A stretch of 64,000 nt of DNA from Methylomonas sp. EFPC3 (GCF_029643245.1 NZ_CP116398.1:2046001-2110000), one strand, 5' to 3'. Shown: positions 20,791 through 30,861, counted from the stretch's first letter. The notes: generated from the sequence alone by a model not told the origin. Numbers and translations: made by a program.

Positions 20791-22377
20791 ATGGCGCATT
20801 CTTTGTTATTTCGCCGGCTGATATTGGCCTTACAAACGGCCCGCCGCCAACACCTCAAAACCCAACAGCGCCCGGCGCCGGCTGCGGGCAGCGAACTTGG
20901 CTGGAATCGGCGCCGCTTCGTCAAAACCTCGGTCGCGGCCGGTATCGCCGGCCTGCTCGGCCAAAGTCTGCCTTTACCGGCCAGCGCCGGCAATAACCGC
21001 CCGCGACAAAGCATCGCAATTATTGGCGCCGGCATCGCCGGTTTAAACGCCGCCTATCGCTTGCAACGGGCCGGCATAACCGCAACGGTCTACGAAGCCC
21101 GCAACCGCCCCGGTGGCCGTATGCTTTCGACCAGCATCAATAACGGTTTGACCGTCGATTTAGGCGCGGAATTGATCAATACCGATCACCACGACATGCG
21201 CGCCCTGGCCAAAGCCTTCGATATTCCGCTGTTCAACAAACTGAAAGACGCCAATCGCCTGCCCTATCCGAAAGAAACCTACTTCTTCGACGGCGTCGCT
21301 TACAACGAAGCTCAGCTCGCGTTGGACCTGGCCGATCTGGCCGGGCAGATTAACGACGACGCCGGCTTGCTGGACAGCGATTGGGATACCTACGCCCCGG
21401 CATTCGACCAACTCTCGGTCGCTGATTACCTAGACCGCCACGCCGATAAAATCTCCCGACCCTATGTTCGCGCCCTGGTGGAAAACGCGATTCGGACCGA
21501 ATACGGCGTCGAAGCGGCCGAGTCCTCGGCATTGCAGCTATTGTTTCTGTTACCGGTCGTAAACGGTCAAACGGTCGAACTGCTCAGTTACAGCGACGAA
21601 GCTTTTGCCGTGCAGGGCGGCTCGGCGTCGATTACCGATGCGCTCGCCGCAAGCTTGGCCGGACAAATCCGGTTCGGCACAGCCCTACACAGTATCGCGC
21701 GGCACAACGGCCGCTACGCGCTACAGTTTGCCGATCGAAGCCAGGCCGAAGCTGACATCGTCATTATCACGCTGCCGTTCCCGGCCTTGCGCCGCGTCGA
21801 TTTGCAGGTTTCGTTGCCGGCGCGGTTCCGCCGCTTCATCGCCGAAACCGGCCTGGGCGTTAACGAGAAGCTGATCGCCGGATTCGACCGGCGCTTCTGG
21901 CACCAGCCGAACGGCTTTAGTCTGGCGGCCTGGACCGACCTGGGCTTCGCCGAAGTCTGGGACGAATCGCAGCGCCAACCCCGGCGCACCGACGGCGCCT
22001 TGAATTTCTTTTTGGGCGGCGACCAAGCCCGCCAATTCAACCGCACATCCAATTTCAACGCCGTAGCCGACCGCTTCATCGCCGATTTGGATCGCTTCGT
22101 ACCGGGCGCCGCCGTTTCCGCCAACGGCGCCAATATTCGCAGCGCCTGGGGTAACAGCCGTTACACCGGCGGCGGCTACGCCAACTTCGCTCCTGGTCAG
22201 CTCAGCGAATTTGCCGACTACTTCTGGGTCGAGGCCAATCCTGCCGCGGCGCAGCAAGTGGTATTCGACCGGTTGCTGTTCGCCGGCGAACATCTGAGCG
22301 ATGCTTATTACGGCTTCATGGAAGGCGGCGCCCAAACCGGCCGGCTGGCGGCGGACTACGTCATAAAACAACTGTAA
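20791..22377 (+). CDS. Tat-exported FAD-dependent amine oxidase family protein
   Basis: 528 residues. The start is ATG 20791; upstream codons are open but lack a ribosome site. A long n-region ends in the twin-arginine motif NRRRFVKTS (39-47) and a hydrophobic h-region with ASA at 64-66, so it is probably exported folded with FAD bound. The dinucleotide fold IIGAGIAGLNAAYRL is at 77-91 and NRPGGR nearby; the C-terminal FAD motif is AGEHLSDAYYGFMEGG. Family: flavin monoamine oxidase/NAD(P)-binding Rossmann. The substrate is unknown. It is divergent from draT and 57 bases before a DUF3616 gene. Confidence 0.85.
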   Translation: MAHSLLFRRLILALQTARRQHLKTQQRPAPAAGSELGWNRRRFVKTSVAAGIAGLLGQSLPLPASAGNNRPRQSIAIIGAGIAGLNAAYRLQRAGITATVYEARNRPGGRMLSTSINNGLTVDLGAELINTDHHDMRALAKAFDIPLFNKLKDANRLPYPKETYFFDGVAYNEAQLALDLADLAGQINDDAGLLDSDWDTYAPAFDQLSVADYLDRHADKISRPYVRALVENAIRTEYGVEAAESSALQLLFLLPVVNGQTVELLSYSDEAFAVQGGSASITDALAASLAGQIRFGTALHSIARHNGRYALQFADRSQAEADIVIITLPFPALRRVDLQVSLPARFRRFIAETGLGVNEKLIAGFDRRFWHQPNGFSLAAWTDLGFAEVWDESQRQPRRTDGALNFFLGGDQARQFNRTSNFNAVADRFIADLDRFVPGAAVSANGANIRSAWGNSRYTGGGYANFAPGQLSEFADYFWVEANPAAAQQVVFDRLLFAGEHLSDAYYGFMEGGAQTGRLAADYVIKQL

Positions 22378-22433
22378 CCGCGCCAGGGCCTGCCGCAGCG
22401 GCTTCCTAACCATCACCCATTCGGAGACTTGCT

Positions 22434-23357
22434 ATGGACCCAAAACGTTATCGCGGCTGTACCAACGTTTCCGGCGCTGTTGCCATCGACGCCAACCATT
22501 TCGTCGTCGCCGACGATGAAGACAACCTGCTCGGCGTGTTCGACAGCGGCCATGAACAAGTCTTACCGCCCCGCATCGCGTTGTCTGAATTGTTTGCCGG
22601 CGAAATCGAAGACGGCAAAGGCTGCGAAATCGATTTGGAAGGCGCCGCCGCGATCGGCGACGTTTATTTCTGGATCGGATCGCACAGCACCAACAAAGAC
22701 GGCGAACGCCGCCCCAGCCGCCACCGCCTGCTCGCACTGCAAATCCAGCGCAACGCCGTCGGCGAATTCAGCGGACAGCGTTATGGGCAAATTTATCGGA
22801 CCTTGATCGACGACCTGATCCTGGACCGCCGGTTTAAACCCTATCGGTTGGATAAGGCAGTCGGCATCGCGCCGAAAGCCTTGGGCGGTCTTAGTATCGA
22901 AGGCTTGGCGGCGACGCCGGAGCAAAGTTTGCTGATCGGTTTCCGCAATCCGCTGGCCGGCGGCACCGAGAAAAACGGCAGCTTACAAGACGGCAAGGCC
23001 CTGATCGTGCCGCTGCTGAATCCGCGAAACCTTCTGCAAGGCCAAGCCGCAAAATTCGGCGACCCGATCGAACTGGACCTCGGCGGCTACGGCATCCGCG
23101 ACATCGCCCGGCGCCAAGACAACGAATACCTGATCGTCGCCGGGCCTTACCATGCCAACGAAGACCGGCGCGAGAAACACCGACTGTATCTGTGGCACAG
23201 CAACCACCGAACCCCTAAGCTCAAACGCTTGGACGCCGACCTTGGCGACTTGAATATCGAAGCCGCATTCTTATTTCCGGGACAAACAGATCGGGTGGAA
23301 TTATTGAGCGACGATGGCGATACGAAGGGGTTTCAGTGCGTTTCGGTGAGACTTTGA
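22434..23357 (+). CDS. DUF3616-domain protein
   Basis: 307 residues, no signal peptide. The sequence follows the DUF3616 pattern of repeated short beta segments: VSGAVAIDANHFVVADDEDN, KGCEIDLEGAAAIGDVYFWIGSHS, GLSIEGLAATPEQSLLIGFRNP and DIARRQDNEYLIVAGP, suggesting a beta-propeller-like fold. GGAG lies 8 bases before the ATG. It is probably cotranscribed with the amine oxidase. No function is established for this domain. Confidence 0.78.
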   Translation: MDPKRYRGCTNVSGAVAIDANHFVVADDEDNLLGVFDSGHEQVLPPRIALSELFAGEIEDGKGCEIDLEGAAAIGDVYFWIGSHSTNKDGERRPSRHRLLALQIQRNAVGEFSGQRYGQIYRTLIDDLILDRRFKPYRLDKAVGIAPKALGGLSIEGLAATPEQSLLIGFRNPLAGGTEKNGSLQDGKALIVPLLNPRNLLQGQAAKFGDPIELDLGGYGIRDIARRQDNEYLIVAGPYHANEDRREKHRLYLWHSNHRTPKLKRLDADLGDLNIEAAFLFPGQTDRVELLSDDGDTKGFQCVSVRL

Positions 23358-23391
23358 CAGATGAATCAAACCTTATCAGGAGCATGCCCTC

Positions 23392-23937
23392 ATGAAAGTT
23401 ACGCTTGATCACAACTGCATCATTAATCTTGAGCGCCGCACAGATATCGGTGCGCGCATTAAGACAGTACTTGACGATCCTTCCAACGAGTGCTTTATCG
23501 TGAACGTGGGTGCGTCTGAAATGAGAGAAAGAGGAGTGCGGCCCGACCGATATGATCTGTTTGAAGATCTGCTAAAGATTGCAGGAATTGGTCATCTGCC
23601 AAGACTTAACCCAATGGCCATCTACAATGTTACTTTTTACGATAGCTGTGTCTTTTGTGATGACGACACAATCAAACTCGCGGAAGACATTGAAAACGCC
23701 CTTTTCGGGAGTTCGGAACCTATCGTGATTGACAACGAAACTATCGATTCACCCATTTGGAGAAAATGGCTGAATCGCACCTGTGACGTTCTTTCGTTGT
23801 GGTGCCATATTCAGAACGGCAACGATTTGTTTCTAACCACCGATGGTAATTTCACTAAGGAAACGAAGTTGCCGAAGTTAATCGCGTTGGGTGCGAAGAG
23901 AATTTGCCACCCAAGAGACCTATCAGGGCTGTGTTGA
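23392..23937 (+). CDS. PIN-like domain protein, orphan
   Basis: 181 residues, noticeably AT-richer than its neighbours. It has the shape of a PIN-fold nuclease: an acidic start LDHNCIINLE (4-13), an early Glu in VGASEMRERG (43-52), and a late acidic cluster in LFLTTDGNFTK (about 145-155), the usual spacing of metal-binding Asp/Glu residues. An AGGAG lies upstream of the ATG. No antitoxin-like small gene is adjacent, so it is not an obvious VapBC pair. The PIN assignment is by pattern only. Confidence 0.6.
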   Translation: MKVTLDHNCIINLERRTDIGARIKTVLDDPSNECFIVNVGASEMRERGVRPDRYDLFEDLLKIAGIGHLPRLNPMAIYNVTFYDSCVFCDDDTIKLAEDIENALFGSSEPIVIDNETIDSPIWRKWLNRTCDVLSLWCHIQNGNDLFLTTDGNFTKETKLPKLIALGAKRICHPRDLSGLC

Positions 23938-24030
23938 GTGCGGTGGAAATGAGCAAAAATGGCGTTGAAGCCAGGTCTCGCATATTCAACCCAACCCACT
24001 AAATCCTAATTTGCCCAACACCATTCAAGC

Positions 24031-27000
24031 TCACTCCTCCTCAGCGACTATCTTGGGCATATTCCGATTAATCAAAAAATACACCAACGGAATCACCACC
24101 AACGAAAACAAGGTGGAAGCGATGATGCCGAAGATAAAACTCCAAGCCAGGCCGGAGAAGATCGGGTCCAACACGATCATCATCGAACCGAGTACCGCCG
24201 AGGCGGCGGTCAGAAAGATCGGGTTCAGACGGGTGGCGCCGGCTTCGACGATGGCGTCGGCCAGCGAAATCTCCGGGTTGCCGCGGTAGATATTCTCGAT
24301 GAAGTCGATCAGGATGATCGAGTTGCGCACGACGATGCCGGCCAGCGCGATCATGCCGATCATCGCCGTGGCCGTGAAATAGATCGGGCTGGCGTATTCT
24401 CCAACGTCGCCGGCGAACAGATTGATCAGCCAGAAGCCGGGCATGATGCCGATTACGGTCAGCGGAATCGCGATCATCATGATCAGCGGCACACCCAACG
24501 AGCCGGTCTGGCCGACCAGCAGGATATAGATCATCACCATCGCCGCGGCAAAAGCCAAGCCCAGGTCGCGGAACACGTCGACGGTGATTTTCCATTCGCC
24601 CTCGCCGGCCATTTCGGCTTTATAACCGGCCGGTAGTGGTTTGGCTTCGAACACGTTGAACAAATCCAGAATCGCCTCGACCGGACTGCGGCCGGCCATT
24701 TCCGCAGTGACGTAAGCCACGCGTTGCAGGTTCTTGTGGTAAATGGCCTTTTGCCCGCTCTGGCGCTCGAACCGGCCCAACTCGCTCAGATGCACCAATA
24801 CGCCGTTGGCGGTTTTGACCGACAAGGCCAGCAGATCGGCTTCGGCCGAACGCGCGGCGCGGGGCAATTGCAGCCGGATGGCCAGCGGTTGCCGCTCGTT
24901 TTCGGTATGCAATAACCCGACATCGGCGCCGGCCAGCGCCAACTGCAAGGTTTGGGCGATTTGCGCGGTGGTCACGCCCAACGCGGCCGCCTTGTCGTGT
25001 TCGACCAGAAACTGCCATTTGTCGTAATCGGCTTCGACGAAATCGTCGACGTCGACCACACCCTCGGTTTGCTGCATGTCCGCCCGCACCCGGTTGGCGA
25101 CATTGATGATATCGGCATAATCGGCTTGCGGCGGGCCGTAGACTTCGGCGACGACGGTGGAAAGCACCGGCGGCCCCGGCGGCATTTCCACGATCTTGAT
25201 GTTGGCGCCGAATTGTTTTTCGATGCGGTCGATCTCCGGCCGCATCCGCAGCGCGATTTCGTGCGAGCCTTGCTCGCGGCGGGTTTTATCGGCCAGGACG
25301 ATGCGGATGTCGCCGACATTGGCGCCCTGGCGCAAATAGTAATGGCGGACCATGCCGTTGAAATCCATCGGCGACGACAGACCGACATAGCTTTGGTAGC
25401 TACTGATTTCGTTGACCGTCGCCAGATAGCGGCCCAGCTCCGCGGCAACGCGGTCGGTGGCCTCCAGCGACGAACCCTTGGGCATGTCGATGACCAGTTG
25501 CAGCTCGTTTTTGTTGTCGAACGGCAGTAGCTTCAACGGCACCACCCGGGTCACCGCCATCAAGGCCGACAACACGAAGGCCACGATCACCGCCGCCAAA
25601 AACCACCAAGCTTTGGCTTTGTCCGCCAGCAGCGGTGCCAGGATCGATTGGTAAATCCTGAATCCCCGGCTTTGTTTCAAATCGAATGCCGGGCCGTGGT
25701 CTTTGCCGTAATCGCCCTTCAACAAGCGGTAACTGGCCCAGGGCGTAACGCTGAAGGCAATCACCAGCGACAACAGCATCGCGATCGGCACGTTAAACGC
25801 CATCGGCGCCATGTACGGCCCCATCATGCCGGTGATGAAAAACATCGGCACGAAGGACATGATCACCGCAAACGTCGCCAATATGGTCGGCGGCCTGATC
25901 TCGTCGACCGCGCTGAGCAAGGCTTGCAACGGCGGTTCTTTGCGCAGCTTGTAATGGCGGTGAATGTTTTCGACGTCGACGATAGGGTCGTCCACCAACA
26001 AACCCAACGATAAGATCAAGGCAAACAAGGTCACCCGATTGATCGTGTAACCGAAGATCAGATCGCATAGCAGCGTGATCGCAAACGTCATCGGCACCGC
26101 CAGCGATACGATCAGCGATTCCTTAAAACCGAGCGACAAGGCCAGCAACACGATGATGGTCAAAATGGCGATGCCCAGATGCATGACCAGTTCGTTAACC
26201 TTATGGTCGGCGGTTTCGCCGTAGTTGCGAGTCACGGTCAGTAACACGTCGTCCGGAATCAAGGAGCCTTTCAGCTCTTCGGTCAGCGCCAGCACTTGTT
26301 CGGCCACGCTGACGGCGTTGGCGCCGCGGCGTTTGGCGATGGCAATGGTCGCCAACGGCCGCTCCTCGCCGGCCTGCGGCAAGCGACCGGGCTCGCCGAG
26401 CGTGTGCATCTGCGCCACGGCCGGGCCGAAGCCGATGCGGGTGTAGTAATCAGTGTCGGCCGGTCCGTCGATCACTTCAGCCACGTCGCGCAAATGCAGC
26501 AAGCGGCCGTTGCCGCCGGCCACCACGGTATTACCGACCTGCTCCGCGCTTTGGTAGTAGGGTCCGGCTTCCAAGACGATTTCGCGGTCGTTGGCGGTGG
26601 TTTGGCCAACCTGCAGATTCAGGTTGTTCTGCTGCAACGCGCGTTGCACATCGGCCAGGCCGATACCGCCGGCCTGCAATTTGGCCGGATCGGGATAAAC
26701 CGAAATCCGCCGCGGCGCAGCGCCGACCACCCAGCTTTTGCCGACGTTATCTACTGCCCGCAAGCGCTCGATCAGTTCGTCGGCGATACGGCGCAAGCCC
26801 ATTTCGTCGACGTTGGTGTTCTGCGGCGACAGGCTCAGCAATAAAATGGGTACGTCGTCGATTTCCACCGGCTTGACCAGCCAATCGCTGACGCCGGGCG
26901 GAATGATGTCCTGGTTGGCCAGCAATTTATCCCGGGTCTTGATCAGACTGTTTTCCAGGTTCTCGCCGACGTAATAGCGCACCGTGACCACCGCCTGACC

Positions 27001-27291
27001 GGGCCGCGATACCGAATAGACGTATTCCACACCCTGAATCTGGCGCAGCAACACTTCCAGCGGCGTCGTGATCTGCTTTTCGACTTCGTCGGCCGAAGCG
27101 CCTGGAGCCTGCACGAACACGTCCATCACCGGCACCACGATTTGCGGGTCTTCCTCGCGCGGTGTCAACATCAGCGCCGCGGCGCCGGCCAACAACGAGA
27201 TCAGCAAAAACAGCAAAGACAGGTGCGACGTGGTGAACAACCGGACGATGGCAACCGTCAGGCTGTCTTTTTTGGTTGCGTTGGAATTCAT
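24031..27291 (-). CDS. RND-family efflux pump, inner-membrane permease
   Basis: 1086 residues, AcrB/MdtB-type. One N-terminal helix (about 27-47), a large periplasmic loop, a block of helices (about 370-560) with LVDDPIVDVENI, a second periplasmic loop and a final helix block (about 900-1070) with GIVVRNSIILIDFIE. Drives proton-coupled export from the periplasm or inner leaflet. It overlaps the adaptor gene by 4 bases (ATGA). The substrate cannot be told; the sequence lacks the Met-cluster look of copper/silver CusA pumps. Confidence 0.93.
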   Translation of the reverse strand: MNSNATKKDSLTVAIVRLFTTSHLSLLFLLISLLAGAAALMLTPREEDPQIVVPVMDVFVQAPGASADEVEKQITTPLEVLLRQIQGVEYVYSVSRPGQAVVTVRYYVGENLENSLIKTRDKLLANQDIIPPGVSDWLVKPVEIDDVPILLLSLSPQNTNVDEMGLRRIADELIERLRAVDNVGKSWVVGAAPRRISVYPDPAKLQAGGIGLADVQRALQQNNLNLQVGQTTANDREIVLEAGPYYQSAEQVGNTVVAGGNGRLLHLRDVAEVIDGPADTDYYTRIGFGPAVAQMHTLGEPGRLPQAGEERPLATIAIAKRRGANAVSVAEQVLALTEELKGSLIPDDVLLTVTRNYGETADHKVNELVMHLGIAILTIIVLLALSLGFKESLIVSLAVPMTFAITLLCDLIFGYTINRVTLFALILSLGLLVDDPIVDVENIHRHYKLRKEPPLQALLSAVDEIRPPTILATFAVIMSFVPMFFITGMMGPYMAPMAFNVPIAMLLSLVIAFSVTPWASYRLLKGDYGKDHGPAFDLKQSRGFRIYQSILAPLLADKAKAWWFLAAVIVAFVLSALMAVTRVVPLKLLPFDNKNELQLVIDMPKGSSLEATDRVAAELGRYLATVNEISSYQSYVGLSSPMDFNGMVRHYYLRQGANVGDIRIVLADKTRREQGSHEIALRMRPEIDRIEKQFGANIKIVEMPPGPPVLSTVVAEVYGPPQADYADIINVANRVRADMQQTEGVVDVDDFVEADYDKWQFLVEHDKAAALGVTTAQIAQTLQLALAGADVGLLHTENERQPLAIRLQLPRAARSAEADLLALSVKTANGVLVHLSELGRFERQSGQKAIYHKNLQRVAYVTAEMAGRSPVEAILDLFNVFEAKPLPAGYKAEMAGEGEWKITVDVFRDLGLAFAAAMVMIYILLVGQTGSLGVPLIMMIAIPLTVIGIMPGFWLINLFAGDVGEYASPIYFTATAMIGMIALAGIVVRNSIILIDFIENIYRGNPEISLADAIVEAGATRLNPIFLTAASAVLGSMMIVLDPIFSGLAWSFIFGIIASTLFSLVVIPLVYFLINRNMPKIVAEEE

Positions 27292-28385
27292 TGCCCGAGC
27301 TCGCCTTGCAACAAGATGGTTTCGCCGTCCCGCAGACCGGACAGCACTTCCAATTGATCGCCGTAACGTTTGCCGCTACGAATATGCCGCATCTGCCATT
27401 GCCCGCCTTCGACCACGCGCACGGCCTGCAATTGGCCGTATCGAACGATGGCGCTGGCCGGCACCAGCATCACGGTTTGCGGCCCCTGGCAGCTCGTTTC
27501 CAGCCAGGCGAACTGGCCGTGTTGCAGGCCCGATGTTTTCGGCAAATTGACTTTGACTGGTTGGGTCAGGGTTTGCGGATCGATTTCCGGGCCGATTTCG
27601 TCTATCGTGCCCGACAACGTCTGCCGCAACGCGTCGATTCTGACCGATACCGTCGCGCCCAGTTCAAGCTGGGCGGCGCATTGACTGGCTATCGCCGCTT
27701 CCAGCCGCAAATCGTCGGGTTGGTGAAAACTGAGCAAAGGCTGGTTCGGCGCGGCCATGTCGCCCGGCTCCTGGAAGCGTTCGCCGACCACGCCGTCGAA
27801 AGGCGCATACAAAATATTCTCGCCGAGCATGACTTTGCTCTGCTGCGCGGCGCTGGCTGCCTGATTTGCCATGGCCCGCGCCGCTTTAGCCTGAGCCATG
27901 ACCGCGTCGTAGTTTTGCCGGGTGGCAGCCTGTTTTTGGTACAGATCGACGATACGTTTCTCGTCGGCGCCGGCTTGCGCCGCCTGGGCTTGGGCCGCGG
28001 CGTAGGCGGCATTGGCGGCATTGTAGGCGGCCTGCAAGTCGCGGTCGTCCAATTTGGCGAGCAATTGGCCCTTTTTCAAACGGTCGCCGGGATGGGCCGG
28101 CATTTCCAGGATTCTGGCATTCAGCTTAGGCGCAATTTTTATCGCCAGCCGGGAACGCACGGTACCCTGCCACACCGAAGTGCCGGCGGCCGCCTGGCTG
28201 GTCACGCGCACTGTCGGTGCATCGGCGGGAACGCTGCGGGGCGCTACCGCGGTAGTACCGGGCTCAATCTTGCTTGCGCCGCCCAAAACACCAAGCGCCA
28301 GCAGAATGACCAATAACAAGCCGCCGATCGCCGCCACCGGCATCAGCCACTTCGGTTTGTCGGAAAGAGAAAGATGTTGGGCCAT
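27288..28385 (-). CDS. RND efflux periplasmic adaptor (membrane fusion protein)
   Basis: 365 residues from ATG 28385. One hydrophobic anchor (about 15-38), then the barrel-sandwich (lipoyl) half RLAIKIAPKLNARILEMPAH, a long Ala/Gln-rich coiled-coil hairpin (about 105-180) and the second lipoyl half ILYAPFDGVVGERFQEPGDM. It bridges the pump and the TolC-like channel. A TTG in frame at 28415 would overlap the channel gene by 10 bases; the ATG is taken by default. Confidence 0.92.
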   Translation of the reverse strand: MAQHLSLSDKPKWLMPVAAIGGLLLVILLALGVLGGASKIEPGTTAVAPRSVPADAPTVRVTSQAAAGTSVWQGTVRSRLAIKIAPKLNARILEMPAHPGDRLKKGQLLAKLDDRDLQAAYNAANAAYAAAQAQAAQAGADEKRIVDLYQKQAATRQNYDAVMAQAKAARAMANQAASAAQQSKVMLGENILYAPFDGVVGERFQEPGDMAAPNQPLLSFHQPDDLRLEAAIASQCAAQLELGATVSVRIDALRQTLSGTIDEIGPEIDPQTLTQPVKVNLPKTSGLQHGQFAWLETSCQGPQTVMLVPASAIVRYGQLQAVRVVEGGQWQMRHIRSGKRYGDQLEVLSGLRDGETILLQGELGQ

Positions 28386-28405
28386 GTGGGTATGCCTGCG
28401 AGGGT

Positions 28406-29743
28406 TTATTGCCAAAAGCCGAGGGCTTGTTTCAGGTCCGCTTCGGCGCGCAAGGCATCGTAGCGGGCGCCGATTTGCCGGTTGCGCGCCCGATCTCGGG
28501 CGACTTCAGCCTCCAGGTAGCGGGTGACGGTGACGACGCCGGCCCGGCGTTGCTCGTTGACCAAACGCAACGCTTCCTCGGCGGCGCGCACCGCGACATC
28601 GCTAACCTCAGCCCGGTTTAAAGCCTGCTGCAAGCCAAGCTGCGCAGACTTGAGCTGGTTTTCGATGCGCAACCGGGTCTGCCTGACGGTTTCTTGGGCG
28701 GCGGTCAGTTCGTGCTCGGCCTTACGGACTTTTTCCTGGGTAGCGAATCCGGAAAACACGTCCACTTCGACCATGACGCCGGCGCTGACGTTGTCGCGGT
28801 TGCTGCTGAACGCCAAGTCCTTGCTGTCCGAACCGTAACTGACATAGGCATCGGCGCGCGGTAAATGCGCCGCTTTGGCGGCCGCCAATTGCTGTTCGGC
28901 GATAGCGGCGCGTTTCTCGGCGTTTTTCAACTCGGGGTGTTGCGCCAGCGCTTGGTTCAGCAACTCGTCGAAACCGGCAGGGCTGCCCGGCAGGTCGGGT
29001 TGCACATTGCCGGCGAAATCGAATGCCTCGTTGACGTTCAAGCCCAAAAGGGTCTTTAACAGACTCTGCGCCAGTTCGATGGCATGCGCCGACTGGAGTT
29101 CGGCGTCTCTAGCCTCGGCAAGTTGCGTTTCCAACGACAGCACATCGGATTTCAGCACCACGCCGGCGTCGTATTGAATCTTGGATTGATTCAATTCGCT
29201 CTGCACCGCTTCAATTGCGCGGTTATTGACTTGGTGCGCTTCGATCGCCGCCAAACCGCCGTAATACGCCGCGGTGACGTTGTTCACCAACCGATTGCGG
29301 GTGGCGGCCCTTTCCAGTTCGGAACTTTCCACGCCAAGTTGTGCGGCCTGGCTCAAATAGTAATCCTGGCCGCCGCGGAACAGCGAGTAAGTCGCCGTGA
29401 CTTGCGGCCGGTAATTGTCGACACCGCCCGGATGATTAAAATCGCCGCCGTTCAGATTCAAACGCCGCTGCGCAATAATCATCGAGAATGCCATCGCTGG
29501 ATTATCGCTGTGCTGGTAGGACAAACTGGTTTTGATTTGCGGATAGAAACTGGCGAGCGCCTGCCCCAACTGGGCGTCGGCTTGCTCGATCCGCTCCTGC
29601 ATGATGTGCAGTTCCGGATTGTTGGCCAACGCCTGCTCCACGGCTTGCTCCAGCGTGTAAGTACCGGCAGCCCAGGCAACCGGTCCGATTAGACTTAGCG
29701 TGACCGCAAGCGGTACAACGGCATGTTTCACAATCATTCGCAT
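28406..29743 (-). CDS. TolC-family outer-membrane efflux channel
   Basis: 445 residues: signal peptide (cut near AWA, about 26), then two OEP repeats of long alpha-helical hairpins (LEQAVEQALANNPELHIM at the first, LLNQALAQHPELKNAEKRAA at the second) and short beta strands (TYSLFRGGQDY, EVDVFSGFATQ). First gene of the three-gene efflux operon, so all components are encoded together. The 222 bases upstream to the next gene carry no recognisable regulator site. Confidence 0.93.
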   Translation of the reverse strand: MRMIVKHAVVPLAVTLSLIGPVAWAAGTYTLEQAVEQALANNPELHIMQERIEQADAQLGQALASFYPQIKTSLSYQHSDNPAMAFSMIIAQRRLNLNGGDFNHPGGVDNYRPQVTATYSLFRGGQDYYLSQAAQLGVESSELERAATRNRLVNNVTAAYYGGLAAIEAHQVNNRAIEAVQSELNQSKIQYDAGVVLKSDVLSLETQLAEARDAELQSAHAIELAQSLLKTLLGLNVNEAFDFAGNVQPDLPGSPAGFDELLNQALAQHPELKNAEKRAAIAEQQLAAAKAAHLPRADAYVSYGSDSKDLAFSSNRDNVSAGVMVEVDVFSGFATQEKVRKAEHELTAAQETVRQTRLRIENQLKSAQLGLQQALNRAEVSDVAVRAAEEALRLVNEQRRAGVVTVTRYLEAEVARDRARNRQIGARYDALRAEADLKQALGFWQ

Positions 29744-29965
29744 AGCACTGCCAAATGTTAGTAATTAAGTATTTCCTAATATTATAGGCCAAATCTTTTC
29801 TTTGCTGGCTTTTTTATTCGTGTAAATCCGATATTGCCGCTATTCCAGTTAAGATAGTCTCTAAGCCTTAGAAATGAATGCTTGAAATGTTTGGTCATCA
29901 TGGTAACTTTAGGCACTCACCCAATAACCTTCCATAATAATAATTAGCTTGAGAGGATACAGCGC

Positions 29966-30493
29966 ATGAGCCTTGACGAAAACACCAACGAAACCGCAAA
30001 TCAAGCCGAGGAGCCGAATCAGGCCGCCGCCGCGCCTGCTGCTGCTCCTGCCGCCGCTGCCGGAAATGCCTTGGCCGGTTTTTTAGCTTTGAAGGAATCC
30101 AATCCTAAAGTATTTTACGGCGCGATCGGCGGCGCCGCAGTGGTTCTGCTTGCCCTAGTATTTAGCGGCGGCTCCGACCCGAAACTGCCGGTCCATCAAC
30201 AAAAACCGCTGGTCTCTGGCCAAAATTATGTGCTGAAAAGCCCCAACACCTACGATCCAAACGCAACTGTCAGATTGGTTTCGGTTCCGGGTTCGTTGGC
30301 TGCCTACGACGATACCGAGGAAAACGATCGCGATGGCGCCTGCAAACATATGCCAATGAATACACCGGTCAAATTGACCCAAATCCAAAACGATCCGTCC
30401 GACAAAAACCTGGTGTGGGCCGAAGTCGAAATATCCGCCAGCGGAGAATGCCAAGGCCGGCGCGCTTGGACGTCTTCAATCAACCTGCAATAA
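29966..30493 (+). CDS. Single-helix membrane protein of unknown function
   Basis: 175 residues. Acidic N-terminus (1-19), an Ala/Pro-rich stretch (20-37), a membrane helix (about 50-68) and a ~105-residue extracytoplasmic domain with two cysteines (in DGACKHMP and SGECQGRR) that could pair. The domain has an SH3-like flavour (short strands, conserved VRLVSVPGSLAAYDD and VKLTQIQND) but I cannot name it. A GAGAGGA site lies upstream of the ATG. Found directly before a tRNA operon with a separate promoter. Confidence 0.7.
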   Translation: MSLDENTNETANQAEEPNQAAAAPAAAPAAAAGNALAGFLALKESNPKVFYGAIGGAAVVLLALVFSGGSDPKLPVHQQKPLVSGQNYVLKSPNTYDPNATVRLVSVPGSLAAYDDTEENDRDGACKHMPMNTPVKLTQIQNDPSDKNLVWAEVEISASGECQGRRAWTSSINLQ

Positions 30494-30496
30494 GTG

Positions 30497-30524
30497 TTGA
30501 CACAAAAAATTTAGCTTTTATAAT
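30497..30524 (+). promoter_or_regulatory. Consensus sigma-70 promoter of the tRNA operon
   Basis: TTGACA (30497-30502) and TATAAT (30519-30524) both match the consensus at all six positions, with a 16-base spacer and the first tRNA 19 bases downstream. This overlaps the last codons of nothing; the preceding stop is at 30493. Confidence 0.88.
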
Positions 30525-30543
30525 AGGCAGGATAGTTAGCCAA

Positions 30544-30619
<76 letters not shown>

Positions 30620-30628
30620 AATTCGATA

Positions 30629-30654
30629 AGCCGCGGCAAAACGCGGCTTTTTTG
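30629..30654 (+). terminator. Intrinsic terminator between tRNA-Gly and tRNA-Cys
   Basis: AGCCGCG and CGCGGCT form a stem around GCAAAA, followed by six Ts. If it works, only part of the transcripts reach the next two tRNAs. Confidence 0.7.
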
Positions 30655-30667
30655 TTTGACCGATTAA

Positions 30668-30741
30668 GGCTGCGTAGCAAAGTGGTTATGCAGCGGCCTG
30701 CAAAGCCGTATACACCGGTTCGATTCCGGTCGCAGCCTCCA
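30668..30741 (+). tRNA. tRNA-Cys (GCA)
   Basis: 74 bases with encoded CCA. Acceptor GGCTGCG pairs with CGCAGCC, discriminator base U, anticodon loop CCTGCAAAG with anticodon GCA. Confidence 0.96.
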
Positions 30742-30750
30742 TATAGACAT

Positions 30751-30826
<76 letters not shown>

Positions 30827-30836
30827 AATTCATAAA

Positions 30837-30861
30837 AAGCCGCGAATATCGCGGCTTTTTT
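30837..30861 (+). terminator. Intrinsic terminator after the tRNA cluster
   Basis: AGCCGCG and CGCGGCT stem with loop AATAT, followed by six Ts. Nearly the same stem as the terminator at 30629. Confidence 0.85.

Noticed and set aside
23392-23937. VapC toxin of a VapBC pair
   Set aside because: The PIN-like pattern is present but there is no small antitoxin frame directly upstream; the intervening 34 bases after the DUF3616 gene are too short.
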